Positions 6,110 through 12,450 of a DNA stretch of 12,450 nt are shown here, piece after piece (position 1 is the first letter of the stretch; each line of letters opens with the position of its first letter). The stretch comes from Acidobacteria bacterium 37-71-11 (GTDB taxonomy: Bacteria; Acidobacteriota; Thermoanaerobaculia; Thermoanaerobaculales; Thermoanaerobaculaceae), in the NCBI GenBank assembly GCA_002279285.1, contig NCBR01000045.1:1-12450 (forward strand), given 5' to 3'. The translations under genes and the position numbers were made by a program. Below the pieces are notes generated by a model that did not search any database, was not told the origin of the DNA, and saw only the letters and a list, made by a program, of their open reading frames with translations.

Positions 6110-7564
6110 ATGGCGATGCGTCAACGCTTGCGTTGGATGCTGGTGCTCGTGATAGGCGTGGCTGCGGCTTCGCCGGCGCACGCGCGCAATACCGCGGCCG
6201 CAATTCTTCGCGTCGAGCAGGGCCTGCGCCCCCTCGCGATAATCGACGGCCGACCCCAGCCGAGGTGGAACATCGTCGAGCGCATGAAGCACTTCAAGGT
6301 GCCTGGCGTCAGTATCGCCGTGATCTCCGGCGGCAAAGTGGAGTGGGCGCGCGGCTACGGCGTCGTCGCCATGGACGGCAAGCCCGTGGATACCGAGACA
6401 CTTTTTCAGGCGGCATCCATCAGCAAGCCTGTGACCGCCCTGATGGCCCTGCGTCTCGTCGATGAAGGCAAGCTATCGCTCGACGAGGACGTGAACCTCA
6501 AGCTCCGCTCCTGGAGGGTGCCGGAGAACGAATTCACCAAGACCCAGAAAGTAACCCTGCGCCGCCTGCTCAACAACAGCGCGGGCCTCACGGTTCGCGG
6601 ATTCGACGGCTATGCGGCGGGCGGGCCGGTGCCGTCGCTTCTCGATATCCTTGACGGAAAGAAGCCGGCCAACTCCGAGCCCATTCGCGTCGAAGCTGTT
6701 CCCGGCACGGAGTGGAGCTATTCCGGCGGCGGTTACGTTGTCGTTCAGCAACTCGTCACCGACGTCACGGGAAAGTCTTTCCCAGAATTGATGCAGGAAA
6801 AGGTCCTCGGGCCGCTGGGTATGGTGCACAGCACGTTCCGGCAACCGTTGCCTGCAAACCTCGAAGCCAATGCCGCCGCCGGTTACGACAGCGACGGTGA
6901 CATGATCAAGGGACGCTGGCACACCTATCCTGAGATGGCTCCGGCCGGTTTGTGGACCACGCCTTCCGATTTGGCGCGCGTCGTGCTCGAACTCCAGCAC
7001 GGCGGCCAAGTCCTGAAGCCCGCCACGCAGCTCGCGATGCTCACCAAACTCCTCTACGATTACGGCCTGGGCATCGGCCTTGAAGACAAATCCGGCCGCA
7101 AGTCGTTCTCGCACAGCGGCGGCAACGCAGGCTTCAACTGCAATCTGTTCGGCTATCTGGATGGCGGCGAAGGCGTCGTGGTCATGACCAACGGCGACAA
7201 TGGCTGGCCTCTCATAGAGGAGATCATGCGCAGCATCTCCGCCGAATATCGCTGGGCCGACTACAAGCAGCGCAAGGTCATGCACGTCGCACCGGACACC
7301 CTTCAGGGCTATTCCGGCCGCTATGTCTTCCCATCCAAGAAGGAGATCGCCGTCACCTATGAGGACGGAAAGCTGTTCGCCTCGTATATGGGCGAAAAGA
7401 AATTTGAACTTCTTCCCGAAACGCCGACCGACTTCTTCACGACCGATTACCAATGGCCGCAGACGTTCCGCTTCATCAGCGCCGGCGATAACACCGTCGA
7501 GTTGTCCCTCGGCAATAAGGTCGCAAAACGCCAAACAGCCGCACCATCGCAACAGCCGCAGTAG
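6110..7564 (+). CDS. Exported serine hydrolase of the class C beta-lactamase / esterase family
   Basis: A 484-residue protein with a signal peptide (basic start, hydrophobic residues 8-20, probable cleavage after AHA near 25). The beta-lactamase-like fold carries the nucleophile motif S103-I-S-K106 (QAASISKPVTAL), the second motif as Y204-S-G (EWSYSGGGY) where AmpC enzymes have YxN, and H335-S-G (FSHSGGNAGF) in place of KTG. This pattern is common in EstB-like esterases, D-aminopeptidases and uncharacterised hydrolases, so antibiotic hydrolysis should not be assumed. A C-terminal beta-rich extension (about 395-475, LQGYSGRYVF onward) resembles the extra domain of many such proteins. The ATG at 6110 follows a strong GGGGAGGAAGG; an ATG two codons later is possible. 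It has no co-directional neighbour. Sampled lines are about 60% G+C, well below the core genes, which suggests acquisition. It probably acts in the periplasm. Confidence 0.9.
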   Translation: MAMRQRLRWMLVLVIGVAAASPAHARNTAAAILRVEQGLRPLAIIDGRPQPRWNIVERMKHFKVPGVSIAVISGGKVEWARGYGVVAMDGKPVDTETLFQAASISKPVTALMALRLVDEGKLSLDEDVNLKLRSWRVPENEFTKTQKVTLRRLLNNSAGLTVRGFDGYAAGGPVPSLLDILDGKKPANSEPIRVEAVPGTEWSYSGGGYVVVQQLVTDVTGKSFPELMQEKVLGPLGMVHSTFRQPLPANLEANAAAGYDSDGDMIKGRWHTYPEMAPAGLWTTPSDLARVVLELQHGGQVLKPATQLAMLTKLLYDYGLGIGLEDKSGRKSFSHSGGNAGFNCNLFGYLDGGEGVVVMTNGDNGWPLIEEIMRSISAEYRWADYKQRKVMHVAPDTLQGYSGRYVFPSKKEIAVTYEDGKLFASYMGEKKFELLPETPTDFFTTDYQWPQTFRFISAGDNTVELSLGNKVAKRQTAAPSQQPQ

Positions 7565-7593
7565 AACGACTCGGACGCTCGCTATTCGCTTCC

Positions 7594-7749
7594 TTAGCCG
7601 CCTGCGCTCGACGCCGGATTCCCGATCACCGTCAGAACCTCCCGGCGCGTCACCGGGTTCTTGCGAAATTCGCCCCACATCGTAGAGGTCACCGTCGTCA
7701 CCCCCGGCTTGTGGACGCCACGCGTCGTCATGCACTGATGCGTCGCTTC
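7594..7749 (-). pseudogene. folE: 3' remnant of GTP cyclohydrolase I
   Basis: The last 50 or so codons of a type I GTP cyclohydrolase remain in frame: EATHQCMTTRGVHKPG, then TTVTSTMWGEFRKNPVTRREV and LTVIGNP to a TAA stop. This matches the FolE end, including the His-x-Cys of the zinc site and the following Arg-Gly. A normal FolE has about 190-220 residues, so roughly three quarters are missing. Homology stops abruptly at base 7749, where a GC-rich palindromic repeat begins. The repeat keeps the frame open, but the added residues (PARGRPQGPP) are not FolE. The enzyme makes dihydroneopterin triphosphate for folate; any working copy must lie elsewhere. The remnant lies 29 bp after the serine hydrolase stop, in opposite orientation. 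Confidence 0.85.
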
Positions 7750-7750
7750 A

Positions 7751-7802
7751 AGGGGCGGCCCTTGCGGCCGCCCGCGGGCGGGCGGAGACAAGCCCCGCCC
7801 CT
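7751..7802. repeat. GC-rich palindromic intergenic repeat (REP-like)
   Basis: AGGGGCGGCCCTTG (7751-7764) and CAAGCCCCGCCCCT (7789-7802) are inverted arms with 2 mismatches in 14. They enclose a perfect 12-bp palindrome, CGCCCGCGGGCG (7769-7780). Such elements are commonly dispersed between genes in GC-rich genomes. It sits exactly at the folE breakpoint. Confidence 0.6.
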
Positions 7803-7890
7803 ACATCGTTCCCACCACGCGATCGCTCTTCCACGGGCCTCGGATCACGGACTACTGGTCACTGACCACCCGCCACGCCTTTCCGTTGCG

Positions 7891-9282
7891 CTACGCCCTG
7901 TGCCCGGGAAGGGCTGGGGCCGGCACCGGCCACGGCGCGGCGGCGCGCCAGGTGCGGATCGCGTCGAGGGCGGCGGTGGCCGCGGCGGCGCGGCGGGCGG
8001 CTTTCTCGCGCGGCAGCTCGACCAGCGGGTCGGTCATCAGGCCCCACGCCGCGTTGGCGGGCTGGAAGCGGTGCGCCGGACGCTCGGTGAGGTGGCGCAC
8101 GAGGCCGCCGTGCGCCGTCCAGGTGGGCGGCGGCGGGAGTTCCACCCCGCCGAGTTCGGCTGCCAGCGAGAGCCCGGCCAGCAGGCCGGTCGCGGCGGAT
8201 TCGACGTACCCCTCGACGCCGGTGAGCTGGCCGGCGAGGCGCAATGAAGGCCTGGCGTTCAGGCGGAGCTGGCGGTCGAGGTGCTTCGGGGCGCAGATGA
8301 ACGTGTTGCGGTGGATCATCCCGAGGCGCACGAAGCGGGCCTGCTCGAGACCGGGGATCAGTCGGAACACCCGCTGTTGCGCGCCGAACGTCATCCGCGT
8401 CTGGAAGCCGACGAGGTTCCAGTGGGCGGCCGCCAGGTCGTCGCGGCGCAGTTGCACCACCGCGTACGGGACCGCCCCGGTGCGCGGGTCGCGCAGGCCG
8501 ACCGGCTTCATCGGCCCGTAGCGCAACGTGTCGGCGCCGCGCTCGGCCATCACCTCGACCGGCAGGCACCCCTCGAAGTACGGCACGTCGCGCTCGAACT
8601 CCTTCTCCGGCACCTTCTCGGCGGCGAGGAGCGCCGCCACGAACGCCAGGTACCGCTCGCGGCTCATCGGGGCGTTGAGGTAGTCGTCGCCCCCGCCCTT
8701 GCCGTAGCGCGAGGCGGCGAACAGCGTCCCCATGTCGAGGGAGTCGGCCGCCACCACCGGGGCGATCGCGTCGAAGAACGACAGCGAGCCCTCGCCGAGC
8801 AGCGCCGCCAGCGCCCCGTGCAGCGCCTCCGAGGTGAGCGGGCCGGTCGCCACGATGGCGGGCCCGTCCGGCAGCGTGCGCACCTCCTCCCGTACCACCT
8901 CGATCGTGGGCTGCCCGGCGATCACGTCCCGCACGGCGGCCGCGAACAGCTCGCGATCCACCGCGAGCGCGTCCCCGGCCGGGAGCGCCGCCGCGCGCGC
9001 GGCGGCGATGATCAGCGATCCCATCGCCTCCATCTCGCGCTTGAGCAGGCCGACGGCGTTGCTCGGGTTGTCCGAGCGCAGCGAGTTCGAGCAGACGAGT
9101 TCGGCGAGGTCGCCGGTGCGGTGGGCCGGGGTCGAAACGGCGGGGCGCATCTCGACGAGGCGAACGGTCACGCCCGCCGAGGCGAGCTGCCACGCCGCCT
9201 CGCACCCGGCAAGCCCGCCCCCGACGACGGTCACCTTCCGGTCAGATGATGTTGCGTTCAAACGCAGTGTCCTTCCGGTCAT
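7891..9282 (-). CDS. trmFO: Methylenetetrahydrofolate-tRNA (uracil-5-)-methyltransferase, FAD-dependent
   Basis: A flavoprotein of about 463 residues that makes 5-methyluridine at position 54 of tRNA, using methylene-tetrahydrofolate and NAD(P)H. It has the N-terminal FAD loop VTVVGGGLAGCEAAWQLA, EMRP, the conserved ELVCSNSLRSDNPSNA (Cys64), PAGDALAVDR, SRYGKGG, YFEGCLPVEV (Cys239, the likely catalytic cysteine by comparison with characterised TrmFO), RYGPMKPVGLRDP, NLVGFQTRMTFGAQQRVF, MIHRNTFICAPK and AGQLTGVEGYVESAATGLLAG. Length is near the usual 435-450. The start is uncertain: GTG 9300, ATG 9282, TTG 9261 (GGAAGG 9 nt upstream) and GTG 9234 are all in frame, and a palindromic repeat reaches to 9278, so the later starts deserve weight. 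It lies downstream of topA on the same strand, a conserved pairing. It probably lacks a clear terminator before 7850. Confidence 0.96.
   Translation of the reverse strand: MTGRTLRLNATSSDRKVTVVGGGLAGCEAAWQLASAGVTVRLVEMRPAVSTPAHRTGDLAELVCSNSLRSDNPSNAVGLLKREMEAMGSLIIAAARAAALPAGDALAVDRELFAAAVRDVIAGQPTIEVVREEVRTLPDGPAIVATGPLTSEALHGALAALLGEGSLSFFDAIAPVVAADSLDMGTLFAASRYGKGGGDDYLNAPMSRERYLAFVAALLAAEKVPEKEFERDVPYFEGCLPVEVMAERGADTLRYGPMKPVGLRDPRTGAVPYAVVQLRRDDLAAAHWNLVGFQTRMTFGAQQRVFRLIPGLEQARFVRLGMIHRNTFICAPKHLDRQLRLNARPSLRLAGQLTGVEGYVESAATGLLAGLSLAAELGGVELPPPPTWTAHGGLVRHLTERPAHRFQPANAAWGLMTDPLVELPREKAARRAAAATAALDAIRTWRAAAPWPVPAPALPGHRA
9234..9281. repeat. 11-bp direct repeat in the trmFO start region
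   Basis: CCTTCCGGTCA occurs at 9234-9244 and again at 9271-9281. Between the copies lies a palindrome, TGCGTT-CA-AACGCA (9253-9266). The spacing of 37 bp is not a multiple of three, so the duplication changes which upstream start codons are in frame with trmFO. Confidence 0.55.
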
Positions 9283-9395
9283 CGCGAGGCCCCCGAGCAC
9301 AGCGAGGGGGCCGTGGCGATCTCAAAGCGCAAGGAAGGCGATGGACCGCACGGTTGGGGACGGGATTGCTTCGTCGCTCCGCTCCTCGCAATGAC
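9278..9395. repeat. 118-bp palindromic intergenic repeat between topA and trmFO
   Basis: GTCATCGCGAGG (9278-9289) and CCTCGCAATGAC (9384-9395) are 12-bp inverted ends with one mismatch. Just inside, the arms carry CGTGGCGATC and, inverted, GAAGCAATC units, so the element looks like two facing copies of a 35-45 bp unit. From memory it resembles the widespread 'GTCATTGCGAGG...GAAGCAATC' dispersed repeats of many bacteria. Its left end overlaps the upstream trmFO start candidates. Confidence 0.7.
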
Positions 9396-9512
9396 AGTTA
9401 TTCCACTACAACGGACGGTGAATTGGTGTCAGTCATCGCCTCGTGCCTTCGCCCGAGTCTGCCCGGCTGCGTTCACCTCGCCCGGTGTCCCGGCATCCCC
9501 GGCCGGCCGGCG

Positions 9513-12077
9513 CTATTTGCCGCGCTTCGCCGTTCCCCGCTTCGCGCGCACCGCGGGCTTGGCCGCACGGGAGGCGGGCTTTGCCACGCGCGAGGCCGGC
9601 TTCGCGGTGCGGGGCGCGGGCTTGGTCGCCTTCGCGGGCTTGGCCGCGCGGGCGGGGGCCTTCGCCTGCTGGGTCTTGATCTTGGCCGCTTTGGCCGGGG
9701 GCTTAACCGCACGGGCGGCAGGTTTGGCCTCCCGGACCTTGGGCGGTTTCGGCGGCTGAACCTCGACCGTGGCCGGCGCCAGCTCACCGGTCGTCGGCGC
9801 CCCTTCTCCCGCGGGGCCGCGGAAACCGCACCCTTCCTTCGCGCACACCCACTCGACGCCGCGCCGCACCGTCGTCTTCTCCATCACGAACGGCGCCCCG
9901 CAGGCGGGGCACGGCTGCGGCACGGGCTTGGCCGGGAGGGTGAACGAGCACTTGGGGTAGCGGTTGCACCCCCAGAAGCTGCGCCCCTTGCGCGAGCGCT
10001 TCTCGACGATCTCGCCCTCACCGCACTCCGGGCAGCGCACGCCGGTCGGGGTGTTGGGACTCGTCTTGCCCGTGATCAGCTTGCGGATCCCCTTGCACTC
10101 GGGATAGCGCGAGCACGCCCAGAACTGCCCGAAACGCGAGCGTTTGAGCACCATCGGCGCGTTGCAGTCGGGGCAAGCGGGCGCCTCGTCCGTGACGCCC
10201 GGCGCGCCGGGCTCGCGCGTCGTCTTGCAGGTGGGGTAGTTTGAGCAGGCGAGGTACTCGCCGTAGCGCCCGAAGCGCAGCAGCATCGGGGCGCCGCAGG
10301 TCGGGCAGACCTCCTTGGTCGCCACCCCCTGGCGCTTGACCGACGTCATCTCGGCCTTGGCGCGCTCGAGGTCGGACGTGAACGTCCGCCAGAACCCGGC
10401 GAGCGCCGCGCGCCAGTCGAGCTTCCCCTCCGCGATGGCGTCGAGTTCCTCCTCCATGCGGGCGGTGTACGACTCGTTGATGAGATCGCCGAACGACCCC
10501 TGCAGCAGCCGGCTCACCAGTTTTCCCAGCTCGGAGGGGAAGAACGTCCCCTTCTGGCGGTCGACGTACGAGCGGTCGGAGAGCGTCGCGATGATCTGGG
10601 CGTACGTCGACGGGCGGCCGATGCCGTTCTCCTCCAGCGCCTTGACCAAAGTAGACTCGGTGAAGCGCGGCGGCGGCTGGGTGAACTTCTGCAGCGAGAG
10701 GAACTCCTCGAGTGCCAGCGTGTCGCCCTCGGTGAGCGGAGGCAGGCGCTTGGAGGTGGCTTCCTCGGCCTCCTGCTCGACCGCCGGCTTGTCGCCCGCC
10801 GACTCCTCCTCGTCCTCGCGGTACACGCGCAGGAACCCGGCCTCGACCTCGACCTCGCCCTTCGCCTTGAAGCCGTACCGCCCCGCCTCGACGAGGACGT
10901 CGGTGACGTCGAACTGCGCCGGGTTCATCTGCGACGCCACGAACCGCTGCCAGATCAGGGTGTAGAGCTTGAGCTCGTCGGCTGACAGGTACCTGGCCAT
11001 CGACTCGGGCGTGCGCGCCGGGTCGGTGGGCCGGATCGCCTCGTGGGCGTCCTGGGCCTCGGAGCGGTTCTTGAAGAAGTTCGGCTTCTCGGGGAGGACC
11101 CCCGGCCCGTATTGCGCGGCGATCAGGTCGCGGACCGCGGCCAGCGCCTCGGCGGCCACCCGCATCGAATCGGTGCGCATGTAGGTGATGAGGCCGACGC
11201 GCTCGCCGCCGCCGAGGTCCACGCCCTCGTACAGCTTCTGCGCCAGCTGCATCGTCCGCCGTACCGGGTAGTGGTGGCGCTTGTACGCCGCCTGCTGCAG
11301 CTTGGCGGTCACGAACGGCGGCGCCGACTTCTGCTGCCGGCGGCGTTTGGCGACCTTGGCCACCAGGAAACGGGCACCCTCGACTTCGGCCTTCACCGCG
11401 GCGGCCGTCTCGCCGTCGTGGACGCTGAACTTCTTGCCGTCGCGCAGCGCCAGGCGCGCGACGAACGCCGGCGGCTGCGCGCCGGCCAGGCGGGCGTCGA
11501 GGTGCCAGTACTCCTCGGGCACGAACGCCTCGATCTCCCCCTCGCGGTCGCAGATCATCTTGAGCGCGACCGACTGCACCCGCCCGGCGGAGAGCCCGCG
11601 CTTGACCTTGTCCCAGAGCAGCGGCGAGAGCTTGTACCCCATCAACCGGTCGAGGACGCGGCGCGCCTGCTGGGAATCGACGAGGTGCTGGTCGAGCGGG
11701 CGGGGGTGGGTGATCGCCTCCTGCACCGCGCGCTTGGTGATCTCGTGGAAGAGGACGCGCTCGACCGGCTTGTCGAGCCCGGCCAGCAGTTCGGCCAGGT
11801 GCCAGCCGATCGCCTCGCCCTCGCGGTCGGGGTCGGTGGCCAGCAGCACGCGGTCGGCGAGGCGCGCGGCCGCCTGGATCTCGGCGATTACCTTGCGCTT
11901 GGCGGGGAGCGCCTCATAGATCGGCTCGAAGCCGTTTTCGACGTCGATCCCGAGATCGTTCTTGGGCAGGTCGCGGACATGACCCACCGAGGCCACGACC
12001 GTGTACCCCTTGCCGAGGTACCGGCCCAGCGTCCGCGCCTTGGCGGGTGACTCTACGATGACGAGCGACTCGGCCAC
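9513..12077 (-). CDS. topA: DNA topoisomerase I (type IA)
   Basis: An 854-residue enzyme that relaxes negative supercoils by passing a strand through a single-strand break. The Toprim domain comes first: VIVESPAKA with Glu9, and DPDREGE with Asp82/Asp84/Glu86 for magnesium. The catalytic tyrosine is Tyr299 in GLITYMRTDS, followed by AHEAIRP, and IGRPSTYAQII appears near 486-496. Four C-terminal zinc ribbons follow (from about 591, 635, 682 and 723), each with paired CxxC-type cysteines. The last ~70 residues (785-854) are a low-complexity tail rich in Lys, Ala and Pro (repeated AAKPA and AKPASR), probably a disordered DNA-binding extension. The start is GTG at 12077 because GGAGGAAA lies immediately upstream and residues VAESLVIVESPAKA match the family start; the frame's longer opening to 12296 has no homology. 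trmFO follows on the same strand. Confidence 0.97.
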   Translation of the reverse strand: MAESLVIVESPAKARTLGRYLGKGYTVVASVGHVRDLPKNDLGIDVENGFEPIYEALPAKRKVIAEIQAAARLADRVLLATDPDREGEAIGWHLAELLAGLDKPVERVLFHEITKRAVQEAITHPRPLDQHLVDSQQARRVLDRLMGYKLSPLLWDKVKRGLSAGRVQSVALKMICDREGEIEAFVPEEYWHLDARLAGAQPPAFVARLALRDGKKFSVHDGETAAAVKAEVEGARFLVAKVAKRRRQQKSAPPFVTAKLQQAAYKRHHYPVRRTMQLAQKLYEGVDLGGGERVGLITYMRTDSMRVAAEALAAVRDLIAAQYGPGVLPEKPNFFKNRSEAQDAHEAIRPTDPARTPESMARYLSADELKLYTLIWQRFVASQMNPAQFDVTDVLVEAGRYGFKAKGEVEVEAGFLRVYREDEEESAGDKPAVEQEAEEATSKRLPPLTEGDTLALEEFLSLQKFTQPPPRFTESTLVKALEENGIGRPSTYAQIIATLSDRSYVDRQKGTFFPSELGKLVSRLLQGSFGDLINESYTARMEEELDAIAEGKLDWRAALAGFWRTFTSDLERAKAEMTSVKRQGVATKEVCPTCGAPMLLRFGRYGEYLACSNYPTCKTTREPGAPGVTDEAPACPDCNAPMVLKRSRFGQFWACSRYPECKGIRKLITGKTSPNTPTGVRCPECGEGEIVEKRSRKGRSFWGCNRYPKCSFTLPAKPVPQPCPACGAPFVMEKTTVRRGVEWVCAKEGCGFRGPAGEGAPTTGELAPATVEVQPPKPPKVREAKPAARAVKPPAKAAKIKTQQAKAPARAAKPAKATKPAPRTAKPASRVAKPASRAAKPAVRAKRGTAKRGK

Positions 12078-12092
12078 GTTTCCTCCGGGGGT

Positions 12093-12113
12093 GCACTCTA
12101 GCAGTGCTGTCAA
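12093..12113 (-). promoter_or_regulatory. Palindrome beside a TTGACA box in the topA leader
   Basis: On the minus strand TTGACA (12113-12108) is followed directly by GCACT-GCTAG-AGTGC (12107-12093). The -35-like hexamer is exact, but no -10 box appears at 16-18 nt; GC-rich bases and the GGAGGA ribosome-binding site are there instead. The palindrome may be a regulatory site. The half-sites recall CIRCE (GCACTC/GAGTGC), but the spacing is 5 rather than 9. Confidence 0.3.
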
Positions 12114-12450
12114 GGGGGGCGGGGCCCGGCGACCATCCTTGCCTGCCGCACCGCCAATCTTCACCCATCGATCCAGCCGCAGGCCAGTTTGCGTTCGCCG
12201 CCTCGAACCCTGCTCTGAGTTTGTCTCGGCCCGCGGGCCCCGGCCCGTCGCTCTGGCTTCTTTTCCACTGCGTGGATTCCTGCTTGCCGGTCCCACGGGT
12301 GGCCGGATGCGGGCCCGGGCGCCCCCGCGCCCGAGCCCGCATGCTCCTGCACCCGCGACCGGACAGGGCGATCCGCGCCGGGGCCCCTCGCTGTTCCCTT
12401 CGCTTCGCTCAGGGCCATCGACACCCCGGCGCGGCTCGCCCGTCCGGGAC
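12114..12450. other. No supported gene; cluster of strong inverted repeats
   Basis: Candidate ORFs here lack homology, ribosome-binding sites and a codon pattern like the neighbours. What stands out is structure. A 16-bp hairpin with one mismatch and a 4-nt loop lies at 12307-12342. A perfect 11-bp inverted repeat, CCGCGCCGGGG/CCCCGGCGCGG, lies at 12373-12383 and 12424-12434, and a GGCCCGCGGGCC palindrome lies near 12232. This could be a dispersed repeat or a structured RNA. Confidence 0.45.

Noticed and set aside
6110..7564. Serine hydrolase as an antibiotic-resistance beta-lactamase
   Set aside because: YSG replaces YxN and HSG replaces KTG, the pattern of esterase/peptidase relatives; resistance is not supported by sequence.
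6473..7735. A 420-codon minus-strand frame across the serine hydrolase gene
   Set aside because: It is the shadow of a clearly coding plus-strand gene. The only genuine minus-strand coding here is the folE remnant, which is in a different frame.
7856..7868. Palindrome TGGTCACTGACCA near the trmFO end
   Set aside because: Short, with no promoter or partner site nearby; could be chance or part of a simple repeat.
12093..12107. Possible CIRCE (HrcA) site upstream of topA
   Set aside because: CIRCE needs a 9-nt spacer and TTAGCACTC arms; here the spacer is 5 and only GCACT/AGTGC match.
12078..12296. N-terminal extension of TopA by 73 codons
   Set aside because: No homology and no ribosome-binding site; GTG 12077 has GGAGGAAA directly upstream and matches the family start.

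Overview
The window is high-GC DNA (sampled lines of the core genes are about 70-75% G+C) from a Gram-negative bacterium. It encodes a TolC-type outer-membrane channel and the folate-dependent tRNA methylase TrmFO, which sits just downstream of topA. That topA-trmFO order and the composition would suit a high-GC lineage such as Desulfobacterota/Myxococcota or another poorly sampled phylum. This placement is an inference. I see no tRNA, rRNA or CRISPR array.

Left block (1-3830). Reading leftwards, a TetR-family repressor gene and the start of a TolC-family efflux channel overlap by ATGA and form an operon that runs off the left edge. The repressor's promoter carries two overlapping palindromes one helical turn apart, a likely autoregulatory operator. 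Reading rightwards from its own sigma70-like promoter is an AsnB-type glutamine amidotransferase with an atypical PP-loop. It overlaps an RluE-like 23S rRNA pseudouridine synthase that appears to start at CTG.

Middle block (3831-7890). This is an accessory-looking stretch of lower G+C (about 60% in sampled lines). It holds a 62-residue two-helix membrane protein; a pair of 22-bp inverted repeats with a tandem 11-bp duplication; a coupled small-protein/nucleotidyltransferase pair that resembles a toxin-antitoxin module; the C-terminal remnant of an IS91-family transposase with hairpins after it; and an exported class C beta-lactamase-like serine hydrolase. The block ends in a 50-codon 3' remnant of folE (GTP cyclohydrolase I), cut at a GC-rich palindromic repeat. 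The fragments show repeated insertion and deletion here.

Right block (7891-12450). trmFO and topA lie on the minus strand. They are separated by a 118-bp palindromic intergenic repeat that reaches the likely trmFO start. TopA has four C-terminal zinc ribbons followed by a lysine/alanine/proline-rich tail of about 70 residues. Upstream of topA, about 370 bp contain no gene I can support but several strong inverted repeats.

No single locus here is clearly a new system. The best candidates for follow-up are the nucleotidyltransferase pair, the paired operator palindromes, the CTG start of the pseudouridine synthase, the atypical AsnB PP-loop and the folE remnant.
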